Source of the DNA: Firmicutes bacterium CAG:882
GTDB lineage: Bacteria > Bacillota > Clostridia > Lachnospirales > Lachnospiraceae
Assembly (NCBI GenBank): GCA_000435595.1
Contig: FR895440.1
Location: 1 to 8,178 of the forward strand
Direction of reading: 5' to 3'
DNA length: 8,178 nucleotides
Under the pieces are notes generated by a model. It saw only the letters and a program-made list of their open reading frames with translations, was not told where the DNA came from and did no database searches. The position numbers were made by a program, and so were the translations under genes. Shown here one piece after another: positions 1-5,752 of the stretch. Position 1 is the first letter of the stretch. Every line of letters starts with the position of its first letter.

Positions 1-4
1 TATC

Positions 5-36
5 GTCAAAATTGCGTTTCGCAATTGCCTGATAAT
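5..36 (+). promoter_or_regulatory. Weak candidate sigma-E promoter for the spoIIIA operon
   Basis: In B. subtilis the spoIIIA operon is switched on in the mother cell by sigma-E. Here GTCAAAATT (5-13) loosely resembles a sigma-E -35, and CTGATAAT (29-36) matches 5 of 8 positions of the -10 consensus CATACAAT, with a 15-base spacer. Transcription would start near base 43, just ahead of the ribosome site at 49-59. The match is poor and the real promoter may lie upstream of the window. This is a guess from pattern and position. Confidence 0.2.
10..26 (+). other. Short inverted repeat upstream of spoIIIAA
   Basis: AATTGCG (10-16) and CGCAATT (20-26) are a perfect 7-base inverted repeat around a TTT loop. 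No T-run follows, so it does not look like a complete intrinsic terminator for an upstream gene. It overlaps the weak sigma-E-like promoter, so it could be an operator, the base of a truncated terminator, or chance. Confidence 0.45.
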
Positions 37-61
37 CCGTAAGATTGTAAGGAGGAGGGAA

Positions 62-1018
62 ATGGGGATAGAAATATATTTTACCGGGGAGCTGAAAGCG
101 GGTATTGAGAAGCTGGTGGCAGCAACGGCATTTAAAGGTGTTGAGGAGATAAGACTTCGAATCAACCGGCCGGTGATGATTGTAGGTGACGGAAGGATGT
201 ATTATCTTACGACGGACGGGCAGTTATGCAGACAGCCGATGAATACGATTGTATGCCGCAGAGAAGAACTGGCAAGATGTCTGGAGCTGATGAGCGATTA
301 TTCGCTTTATGCATTTAACGAGGAAATCAAGAACGGCTTTATTACGCTTCCGGGCGGGCATCGTGTCGGGATATGCGGACAGGCAGTGTGCGATAAGGGT
401 GAGATAAAGCATATTAAAAACATAAGCTCCATGAACTTCAGACTTGCGGGGGAACGAATAGGTATAGCCGATGAGCTCACAGAGTATCTGCTGCGAGGGG
501 GAGGCTTATACAGCACGTTGATATTGTCGCCGGCGGGATGCGGTAAGACCACGCTTTTAAGAGATATAGTCAGATGTGTGTCAAATCGCGGCATAACGGT
601 ATCGGTAATTGACGAACGTTCGGAGATTGCGGCGTGTTATAAGGGCGTGCCGCAGAACGATGTCGGTGATTGTACGGATGTTATGGATATGGCACCAAAA
701 AGCAGAGGTATTATGATGGTGCTTAGAGCCATGTCTCCGAGGGTTATTGCAGTAGATGAAATTAATCAAGCTGAAGACATAGGAGCAATCCGCTCCGCAC
801 GTTCCTGTGGCGCGGCACTTTTATGTACCATGCACTCGGATGAAAACAGCTTTGAACAGCAGATTATGGCTGAGGGAATGTTTGAGCGGTATATCCGGCT
901 TGGAAGTGAAAGAAGCTGCAGGGTGTATGATTCCGGAATGGTGCTTTTATATGAGTGCAGTCTGCAAAACGGGAAGGAGGTGTCCGGGCGAAGCGCCTGT
1001 AAAACATGTTGTCAATAA
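62..1018 (+). CDS. spoIIIAA: Stage III sporulation protein AA, secretion-type ATPase
   Basis: This is the cytosolic mother-cell ATPase thought to power the SpoIIIA-SpoIIQ channel. It belongs to the AAA/secretion ATPase superfamily and is related to type II/IV secretion ATPases. The 318 residues fit the family length. A P-loop lies at residues 156-164 (SPAGCGKTT), followed by the family motif IDERSEIA at 183-190. A Walker B-like stretch VIAVDEI (228-234) and a conserved TMH segment (256-258) complete the ATPase core. Residues 1-130 are the N-terminal domain. The ATG at 62 has a very strong ribosome site (AAGGAGGAGGG, 49-59). The protein is rich in cysteine (16 residues), with a C-terminal CKTCC cluster (313-317) encoded next to and inside the 13-base overlap with spoIIIAB. 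It is the first gene of the operon. Confidence 0.97.
   Translation: MGIEIYFTGELKAGIEKLVAATAFKGVEEIRLRINRPVMIVGDGRMYYLTTDGQLCRQPMNTIVCRREELARCLELMSDYSLYAFNEEIKNGFITLPGGHRVGICGQAVCDKGEIKHIKNISSMNFRLAGERIGIADELTEYLLRGGGLYSTLILSPAGCGKTTLLRDIVRCVSNRGITVSVIDERSEIAACYKGVPQNDVGDCTDVMDMAPKSRGIMMVLRAMSPRVIAVDEINQAEDIGAIRSARSCGAALLCTMHSDENSFEQQIMAEGMFERYIRLGSERSCRVYDSGMVLLYECSLQNGKEVSGRSACKTCCQ
976..1005 (+). promoter_or_regulatory. Spaced ribosome site of spoIIIAB with intervening hairpin
   Basis: The only good Shine-Dalgarno sequence before spoIIIAB is GGAGG at 976-980, 25 bases from the ATG at 1006, which is too far for normal initiation. Between them, CGGGCG (985-990) can pair with CGCCTG (994-999) around an AAG loop, with one G-T wobble. 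Folding this hairpin would cut the effective distance to about 10 bases. An in-frame stop at 1000-1002 rules out any earlier start. Initiation could instead rely on ribosomes terminating spoIIIAA at 1018. Confidence 0.45.
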
Positions 1019-1539
1019 AAATAGCGGGAGCAGTATGTATTACGGCTGCGACAACATTTTACGCAAGAGGACTTGTACTTGAGCTTAGGACAAGAATTGA
1101 GGGACTTAAATTCCTTAAGCAGTGCTTTTGTACGCTTAAAGGAGAATTAAGGTACGGAGTTGAGACTCTTCCGGCAGCTTTTATGAATGTGGGGGAAAGA
1201 TGCGGTGTAGGAGGTGAGGACATACGGGATTTTTTTTGGAACGTAGGAAGAAGACTTGGAAGCGATGAGGCGGTTTCTCTTAAGGAGGTGTGGGAGGAGG
1301 AGACAAAAAAACTTGCCGCGAGGGTTAATCTTGACGGCAGGGAGTGTGACAATCTAGTCCGCGTCTCGGAAAGTCTCGGATATCTTGACATTACACAGCA
1401 GATAAATAATATTGACCTGTATCTTGAGAGTATTGAAGCGGATATTGCCGCACTGACAGAAAAATATGCAGATAATTGCAGAATGTATATGGGGCTGGGG
1501 GTGATGGCGGGGCTGTTTCTTACCATAATTCTTATATGA
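1006..1539 (+). CDS. spoIIIAB: Stage III sporulation protein AB
   Basis: SpoIIIAB is a mother-cell membrane component of the SpoIIIA complex, with distant similarity to the GspF-type platform proteins of type II secretion. The 177 residues match the usual length of about 170. One hydrophobic segment is at residues 3-20 and another at 161-177. The long helical middle carries the family pattern, with ELRYG at 47-51 and SLG at 122-124 followed by an amphipathic helix. The start at 1006 is the earliest possible, because an in-frame TAA lies at 1000-1002. The gene overlaps the end of spoIIIAA by 13 bases, which implies coupled translation. Confidence 0.95.
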   Translation: MLSIKIAGAVCITAATTFYARGLVLELRTRIEGLKFLKQCFCTLKGELRYGVETLPAAFMNVGERCGVGGEDIRDFFWNVGRRLGSDEAVSLKEVWEEETKKLAARVNLDGRECDNLVRVSESLGYLDITQQINNIDLYLESIEADIAALTEKYADNCRMYMGLGVMAGLFLTIILI

Positions 1540-1553
1540 AAGGTGGGTATAGG

Positions 1554-1748
1554 GTGGAAGTCAGCCTTATTTTTAAAATAGCGGCAGTCGGAATTCTGGT
1601 GTCGGTGATTTCACAGATTTTAAAGCACAGCGGCAGGGAGGAGCATGCCTTTTTGACAAGTCTTGCAGGACTTATTCTTGTTCTTTTCTGGATTGTGCCA
1701 TATATATATGAGCTGTTTGAAACGATAAAAAGTCTGTTTTCCTTGTAG
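1554..1748 (+). CDS. spoIIIAC: Stage III sporulation protein AC
   Basis: SpoIIIAC is a very small integral membrane protein of the SpoIIIA complex. From the GTG at 1554 it is 64 residues, close to the family's usual length of about 65-68. There are two hydrophobic helices, at roughly residues 5-20 and 35-52, joined by a polar turn containing the conserved KHSGREE-type segment (24-30). I prefer GTG 1554 because the protein then begins VEVSLIFKIAAVG, as family members do, and because AGGTGGG (1541-1547) is well spaced ahead of it. An alternative ATG at 1536 would overlap the spoIIIAB stop by four bases and add six residues, but it has no visible ribosome site. Confidence 0.92.
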   Translation: MEVSLIFKIAAVGILVSVISQILKHSGREEHAFLTSLAGLILVLFWIVPYIYELFETIKSLFSL

Positions 1749-1759
1749 GGGTGATGCTT

Positions 1760-2143
1760 ATGGACATGATAAAGGTAGCTGTAATAGGAATGACAGGGGC
1801 ACTTCTTGCCATGAGTCTTAAAAATGCCAAGGGAGATTTCTCGGCTTATGTAAATCTTGGAGCATGCGTGGTTGTGCTGTTGTTCATGGCAGGAAGATTA
1901 TCGGGAATCATCGGACAGATAGAAACGATAGCAGATTACATAAGTTTAGAAAGTGACTATATTGCAATTCTTTTAAAAATGGCAGGGATTACATATATCG
2001 CCGAATTTGCCGGAGCATTGTGCAGGGATATGGGGTATTCGGCACTTGCGGTGCAGATTGAGAATTTTGGCAAGCTGTCTCTTCTTTTTATAAGCTGTCC
2101 TGTGATTGTGCGCCTGCTTCAGACTATAGGAGAACTGCTATGA
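1760..2143 (+). CDS. spoIIIAD: Stage III sporulation protein AD
   Basis: SpoIIIAD is an integral membrane protein of the SpoIIIA complex, homologous in part to SpoIIIAC. It has 127 residues from ATG 1760, near the usual length of about 130. Hydrophobic stretches lie at about residues 4-20, 30-55, 66-86 and 104-122. The most conserved part is the stretch from about 73 to 105, containing GITYIAEFA and a CRDMGYSALA segment. AGGGG (1747-1751) lies 8 bases before ATG 1760, which supports that start. GTG 1751 and ATG 1754 are in frame and possible, adding two or three residues. The stop overlaps the spoIIIAE start as ATGA. Confidence 0.95.
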   Translation: MDMIKVAVIGMTGALLAMSLKNAKGDFSAYVNLGACVVVLLFMAGRLSGIIGQIETIADYISLESDYIAILLKMAGITYIAEFAGALCRDMGYSALAVQIENFGKLSLLFISCPVIVRLLQTIGELL

Positions 2144-3270
2144 ATAAATTCATATTGAAAATCATCGTCTTTGCCGTGGGCTGTATTTTTATGACGCTGT
2201 CAATGACGTGCCGGGTGTCAGCGGTGTCTCTTGATGATTACGATTACGATGAGATTGATGACTCCATAAGTGAATATGATGTTGAGTTTGAGGATATTGC
2301 TTCGCTTGTGATGTGCGGAAAATACAGCGACGCTCTGAGAATGGCGGGGACTGCCGCTGTTTATGGCATTTTTGGAGGATTTGTCAGGCAGAAGGAAATA
2401 TTCATAAAACTGTTTCTGCTTGGAATTGCAGGGGCACTGTTTAAGAACCTTGCAGGAACTTTTTTTGAAGCAGGCATGGCAAAGACGGGGAAATATATCA
2501 TACAGATAGCCCTGATGGCTGTTATGACATCGGGAATGATGTGGGCAGCAGGTGTTGCTGAGGAACTGTTAGAGAGCATCGTCGGATTCATGGAGGTGCT
2601 GATACCTACCTATGCGATTGTTATAACAGCGGGAAGCGGCAGTGCCGGGGCGGCGGCATTTTATGAAATGGCAATGTTTCTCATAATGCTTGTTGACAAG
2701 GTTATTTTAAAGGTAATCATACCCGGGGCATCCGTTTATATGGTTATAAATATGATGAATTTTTTATCAAAGGACAGTATCTTCGGAAAACTTGCAGAAC
2801 TTATAAAAGAAATGCTCGAATGGCTTAACAAGGCACTTTTCGGTGTGGTGATAGGACTTAATATCATAAAGGGACTTATAAGCCCGATGCTTGATTCGCT
2901 TAAGGGAACGGCTTTTACCAAGCTTGTGGGGATGATACCGGGTGCCGGGACGGCGGCAGACGCAGTGGCAGGGATTGTCATAGGTACAGGGGCACTTATA
3001 AAGAACAGTATCGGAGTTGCAGCAATGATTGTGATTGTAATGCTCTGTGCAATGCCGGCGGTTAAGCTTTTTGTGTTTTCGTATGGCTGCAAGGCGGCAG
3101 GAGCGCTCTTAGAACCGGTGGCGGATAAAAATTATACGGAATGTGTCAGTGGAATGCACGAGGGAATAAGCCTGCTGATGGTCAGCAGTGTGAATGCAGG
3201 AATAATGGTGCTCATAACCATAGCCATGGTGTGTGCGTCGACGAACTCCGTATTTTATGCGGGGACATAA
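2140..3270 (+). CDS. spoIIIAE: Stage III sporulation protein AE
   Basis: SpoIIIAE is the large polytopic membrane protein of the SpoIIIA complex and a likely core of the membrane channel. The 376 residues compare with about 400 in B. subtilis. A signal-like segment occupies residues 4-28 (basic start, hydrophobic core, VSA before a possible cleavage point). A striking acidic stretch follows (31-52, with 12 Asp or Glu and 3 Tyr). Several hydrophobic segments run from about 88 to the C-terminus, broken by the polar loop at about 208-230 and the glycine- and proline-rich IPGAG region (266-270). Translation is coupled to spoIIIAD through a four-base ATGA overlap. It is intact, with no frameshift. 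Confidence 0.96.
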   Translation: MNKFILKIIVFAVGCIFMTLSMTCRVSAVSLDDYDYDEIDDSISEYDVEFEDIASLVMCGKYSDALRMAGTAAVYGIFGGFVRQKEIFIKLFLLGIAGALFKNLAGTFFEAGMAKTGKYIIQIALMAVMTSGMMWAAGVAEELLESIVGFMEVLIPTYAIVITAGSGSAGAAAFYEMAMFLIMLVDKVILKVIIPGASVYMVINMMNFLSKDSIFGKLAELIKEMLEWLNKALFGVVIGLNIIKGLISPMLDSLKGTAFTKLVGMIPGAGTAADAVAGIVIGTGALIKNSIGVAAMIVIVMLCAMPAVKLFVFSYGCKAAGALLEPVADKNYTECVSGMHEGISLLMVSSVNAGIMVLITIAMVCASTNSVFYAGT

Positions 3271-3300
3271 AATGCCACCGGCGGAATGAGAGGAAAATGG

Positions 3301-3891
3301 ATGGACTTAAGCGGATATATAGGAAATATTTTCAGCATATACATCGTTTTAAGTATGGTTGAGAATCTGGTGTCAAGCGAGAAATATGTAAGATATATAA
3401 AACTGTTTGGAGGAATCATCATGGTTATCGCCGTGATAAAGCCTGTATCGGCATTCTTTTTGGGAGATAATATTGGACTTGATGCCGGGATATTCGACGG
3501 TTATGAACTCTCTGACAGTGTATACGCCGATATACTCAATGCCGAGAAGGGAAGGAACGATGAGATTATAAGCATGTACACAGCCTCTGTTCTTGAACGT
3601 GCGGACATGTATGCGGCTGCTGGAGGATATGAGCTTGTCGATGGTTCGGTTGAGCTTAATATTGATGAGGATGATGAAAAATATGGTGCTGTCGAGCTTA
3701 TCAGGCTTACGCTGAAAAAAGAACAGCAGGACGGAGGTTCGGGAGCATACGTGGATGAAAATGATGCGTTTTATGATTATAATCTTGTAACATTAAAAAA
3801 TAATTTGGCCAACTTCTATAATCTGCCGCAGTCTAATATATATATTAACATATATAACCGGCAGGATTATAAGGAGGGGCTCGGAGATTGA
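3301..3891 (+). CDS. spoIIIAF: Stage III sporulation protein AF
   Basis: SpoIIIAF is a membrane protein of the SpoIIIA complex whose soluble domain is related to ring-building motifs. It has 196 residues from ATG 3301. Two transmembrane helices lie at residues 5-20 and 34-53, separated by the SSEKYVRYIKL loop that is typical of the family. The rest is a soluble domain with an acidic segment (about 117-127) and a C-terminal part ending near the YINIYN stretch. I chose ATG 3301 because AGAGGA (3289-3294) is well placed and the protein then starts directly at the first membrane helix. ATG 3286 is in frame and would add five residues. A 30-base gap separates it from spoIIIAE. Confidence 0.93.
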   Translation: MDLSGYIGNIFSIYIVLSMVENLVSSEKYVRYIKLFGGIIMVIAVIKPVSAFFLGDNIGLDAGIFDGYELSDSVYADILNAEKGRNDEIISMYTASVLERADMYAAAGGYELVDGSVELNIDEDDEKYGAVELIRLTLKKEQQDGGSGAYVDENDAFYDYNLVTLKNNLANFYNLPQSNIYINIYNRQDYKEGLGD

Positions 3892-3899
3892 GGTAGACC

Positions 3900-4460
3900 T
3901 TGAAAATCAGTCAAATAATTTCAACGCTTAAGAATCTGCATATTTCAAAAGATAAGCTGCTGCTGCTTTTGCTTGCCGGGGTGCTTCTTGTCATAGTTTC
4001 GCTGCCGGTTAAGGGTAAAAATACCGGGGCTTCAGGCGCGGATAATACAGGTAATACGACCGATGCCGTTACGGCGGCACATAACCCGGCTTCTGAGCCG
4101 GATACGGTGCAGGATTACGTGAAGAATCTTGAGACGGGACTCGAACAGATACTCTCAAAAGCAGAAGGTGCAGGTACTGTAAAGGTGTTTATTACCTTGA
4201 AGGATTCCGGTGAGCTTATTGTGGAGAAAGATACAAAAACAGGTGAAGCGGCGAGTGAGGAGACTGTTGTTTTTGCAAAGGGAGGTGACGGAACGCTCAC
4301 CCCATATGTCACTAAAACCGTTTATCCTGCCATAAGCGGAGTGCTTGTGCTTGCACAGGGTGCTTCCGATGCAGGGGTGGCGGCGGCAATCACTGAAGCC
4401 GTAAGTACCGCACTTGGGATAGACATCAACAAAATAAAAGTTATGAAGATGGAGGGATAA
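3900..4460 (+). CDS. spoIIIAG: Stage III sporulation protein AG
   Basis: SpoIIIAG is anchored in the mother-cell membrane. In B. subtilis its soluble domain forms a large ring between the two membranes, resembling rings of secretion systems and flagella. The 186 residues are shorter than the roughly 229 of B. subtilis. One membrane helix (about 18-36, leucine-rich) follows a basic N-terminus. A Gly/Ala/Thr/Asn linker (38-67) leads to the ring-building domain (about 70-184), which includes the insertion around residues 105-140 and the conserved region from YPAISGVLV (142-150) to GIDINKIKV (173-181). The start is TTG at 3900. An in-frame TAG at 3894 blocks anything earlier, no ATG lies nearby, and GAGGT (3890-3894) sits 5 bases before it. 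Confidence 0.94.
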   Translation: MKISQIISTLKNLHISKDKLLLLLLAGVLLVIVSLPVKGKNTGASGADNTGNTTDAVTAAHNPASEPDTVQDYVKNLETGLEQILSKAEGAGTVKVFITLKDSGELIVEKDTKTGEAASEETVVFAKGGDGTLTPYVTKTVYPAISGVLVLAQGASDAGVAAAITEAVSTALGIDINKIKVMKMEG

Positions 4461-4464
4461 GCAT

Positions 4465-5175
4465 TTGAAACGTATTTTGAAAAAAAATCAGATTATCATC
4501 ACGGCACTTGCGATTATGATAGCCGTTGCCGGCTACATAAATTACAGGGATTTGGTATCTAAAAGCAGCAAGGACACAAAGGTGTCAAATGTAAGCCTTA
4601 GTCTTGGAGAGACGGATGCACAGACAGGAGACCTTTTAAGCAATGATGCGGAACCGGACGATTTTTCGGTGACGGATCCGGGAGCAACCGTGCTTACAGG
4701 CGGAACGACGGGTGGCAGCAGTACGAGTACAAGCACGAAGCAGTCTGATTTTATAATAAGTGCCAAGCTTGACCGTGAGCAGGTGAGAGCGGCCAACAAG
4801 GAATCACTTCTTGATATAATCAACAACAGTGCGCTTGATGAGGCAGGCAAGTCGGAAGCCGTAAGCAGAATGATAGCACTTACCGATATTGCAGAGAGGG
4901 AGGCGGCTGCAGAGCTTCTTCTTGAGGCAAAGGGATTTACGGATGTAATTGTCTCGATTACCGACGAACAGGCGGATGTTGTTGTATACAGAGCGAGCCT
5001 TTCTGATACGGAGCGTGCTCAGATTGAGGATATAATAAAGAGAAAATCGGGCGTGAGTGTTGAGAATATCACAATATCGGCGGTGAGCTCGGCTGCCGAT
5101 TCGGCAGAGACAAGTGCCGGTGCCGGGAACGAGAGTGAAAATGAGACTTACGGCGATGGACAGCCGGTTTCATGA
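4465..5175 (+). CDS. spoIIIAH: Stage III sporulation protein AH
   Basis: SpoIIIAH is a mother-cell membrane protein whose YscJ/FliF-like domain faces the intermembrane space, where in B. subtilis it binds forespore SpoIIQ. It has 236 residues against about 218 in B. subtilis. KKNQIIITALAIM begins the single membrane helix (9-26). A long linker (27-92) ends in a Thr/Gly/Ser-only run (78-91). The ring domain spans about 93-206, with a helix pair (105-156) and a beta part (FTDVIVSITDEQADVVVYR, 158-176). A Ser/Ala/Glu/Asn-rich tail (207-236) extends beyond the domain. The start is TTG at 4465 with GGAGGG (4451-4456) 8 bases upstream. It lies four bases after spoIIIAG and is the last gene of the operon. 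Confidence 0.95.
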   Translation: MKRILKKNQIIITALAIMIAVAGYINYRDLVSKSSKDTKVSNVSLSLGETDAQTGDLLSNDAEPDDFSVTDPGATVLTGGTTGGSSTSTSTKQSDFIISAKLDREQVRAANKESLLDIINNSALDEAGKSEAVSRMIALTDIAEREAAAELLLEAKGFTDVIVSITDEQADVVVYRASLSDTERAQIEDIIKRKSGVSVENITISAVSSAADSAETSAGAGNESENETYGDGQPVS

Positions 5176-5178
5176 AAC
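5167..5178. other. 12-base perfect palindrome at the spoIIIAH stop
   Basis: GTTTCATGAAAC is its own reverse complement and contains the spoIIIAH stop codon. The stem is too short and lacks a T-run, so it is not an intrinsic terminator. It could bind a dimeric regulator acting on the promoter about 70 bases downstream, or be chance. Confidence 0.35.
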
Positions 5179-5181
5179 ACT

Positions 5182-5189
5182 GAGGAGGT
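5182..5189 (+). other. Orphan Shine-Dalgarno-like sequence
   Basis: GAGGAGGT is a near-perfect ribosome site 7 bases after the spoIIIAH stop, but no ATG, GTG or TTG follows within a usable distance. It may be the relic of a gene lost from this junction. In B. subtilis accB follows spoIIIAH here. It could also be chance purine richness. Confidence 0.3.
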
Positions 5190-5248
5190 AAAAAACGTCT
5201 CTTCCGCGAGGATATACAATGGAAGCAAACAGGTTGTGTATTTTTTAT

Positions 5249-5277
5249 TTGCAAAAAAGGGAAGTATTGGGTATAAT
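5249..5277 (+). promoter_or_regulatory. Sigma-A-type promoter of the asp23-nusB-xseAB-ispA operon
   Basis: TTGCAA (5249-5254) matches 4 of 6 bases of the vegetative -35 consensus TTGACA, and TATAAT (5272-5277) is a perfect -10. They are separated by the ideal 17 bases. Transcription should begin near 5284, leaving a leader of about 48 bases before the Asp23-family start. The promoter allows the housekeeping genes to be expressed independently of the sporulation operon. A 7-base inverted repeat, AGGGAAG (5258-5264) and CTTCCCT (5302-5308), brackets the -10 and could be an operator. Confidence 0.8.
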
Positions 5278-5300
5278 GTATGTATATTACCGTATTGCAG

Positions 5301-5317
5301 GCTTCCCTGACGGAGGC
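5301..5317 (+). other. Leader hairpin before the Asp23-family gene
   Basis: GCTTCC (5301-5306) can pair with GGAGGC (5312-5317) around CTGAC, with one G-T wobble. It sits in the predicted transcript leader, ending 5 bases before the real ribosome site GGAGG (5323-5327). The 3' arm is itself a Shine-Dalgarno look-alike, so the hairpin would mask a decoy site. It might also protect the 5' end of the mRNA. Confidence 0.35.
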
Positions 5318-5331
5318 GGATTGGAGGACTT

Positions 5332-5712
5332 ATGTCAAAGAGTGGTGAGAGCACATACACAATATGTGAGAATAAAGGAATATGTAACATTCAGGTGGCA
5401 GACGAGGTTGTGTGCATAGTTGCAGGACTTGCGGCTACCGAGGTTGAAGGCGTTGAGTGCATGTCAGGAAATATTACCAATGAACTTGTAAGCAAGCTTG
5501 GAATGAAGGTTCTTTCTAAGGGTGTTACGGTTGAGATAACAGATAATACGGCGGTTGTATATGTATCGGTTATTCTTAAGTACGGTTATTCTATTCCTGA
5601 GGTCAGTGAGAAGATTCAGGAACGTATTTCAAGTGCTATCGAGACGATGACAGGACTTACGGTTGCAGAGGTCAATGTTAAGATTGCAGGCGTGAAGATA
5701 GAGAATAAGTAG
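5332..5712 (+). CDS. Asp23/Gls24 family protein (YqhY-like)
   Basis: This is a small cytosolic protein of the alkaline shock protein 23 (Asp23/Gls24) family. Members are abundant and linked to envelope stress or, for YqhY of B. subtilis, to control of fatty acid synthesis; the biochemical activity is not settled. The 126 residues fit the family. The conserved domain covers about 18-120, with VVCIVAGLAATEVEGVECMS (26-45), the beta strand TAVVYVSVILKYG (73-85), the helix IPEVSEKIQERI (88-99) and the closing segment VAEVNVKIAGV (111-121). No membrane helix or signal is present. The position just before nusB is that of yqhY in B. subtilis. The start at ATG 5332 has GGAGG at 5323-5327. It is the first gene after the vegetative promoter. 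Confidence 0.92.
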   Translation: MSKSGESTYTICENKGICNIQVADEVVCIVAGLAATEVEGVECMSGNITNELVSKLGMKVLSKGVTVEITDNTAVVYVSVILKYGYSIPEVSEKIQERISSAIETMTGLTVAEVNVKIAGVKIENK

Positions 5713-5721
5713 AGAGTGGTG

Positions 5722-5752
5722 AAGGCCTTGAGCGTTTCAGGGCCTTTATTAT
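5722..5752 (+). terminator. Hairpin between the Asp23-family gene and nusB, possible partial terminator
   Basis: AAGGCCTTGA (5722-5731) pairs with TCAGGGCCTT (5737-5746) along ten positions with one G-T wobble, around a 5-base loop. TATTAT follows directly, so the T-tract is interrupted. This is a stable stem with a weak tail, which suggests partial termination or 3'-end protection of the Asp23 message rather than a full stop. nusB, xseA, xseB and ispA have no strong promoter of their own visible and would depend on read-through. Confidence 0.55.

Noticed and set aside
1059..1526. A 155-codon frame on the - strand, antisense to spoIIIAB
   Set aside because: It lies entirely inside a clear coding gene. 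Its serine- and proline-rich product is typical of an antisense shadow, and no family is recognisable.
3301..3891. Internal promoter in spoIIIAF for spoIIIAG-spoIIIAH, as I recall being reported for B. subtilis
   Set aside because: I looked for sigma-E-type boxes and found ATATT (3326-3330) and CATATACAT (3336-3344) only 5 bases apart, which is too close. Nothing else was convincing.
5219..5419. A 66-codon open frame starting at ATG 5219 with GAGG (5208-5211) ahead of it
   Set aside because: It spans the vegetative promoter and runs 88 bases into the Asp23-family gene in another frame. The product resembles nothing recognisable, so it is most likely chance.
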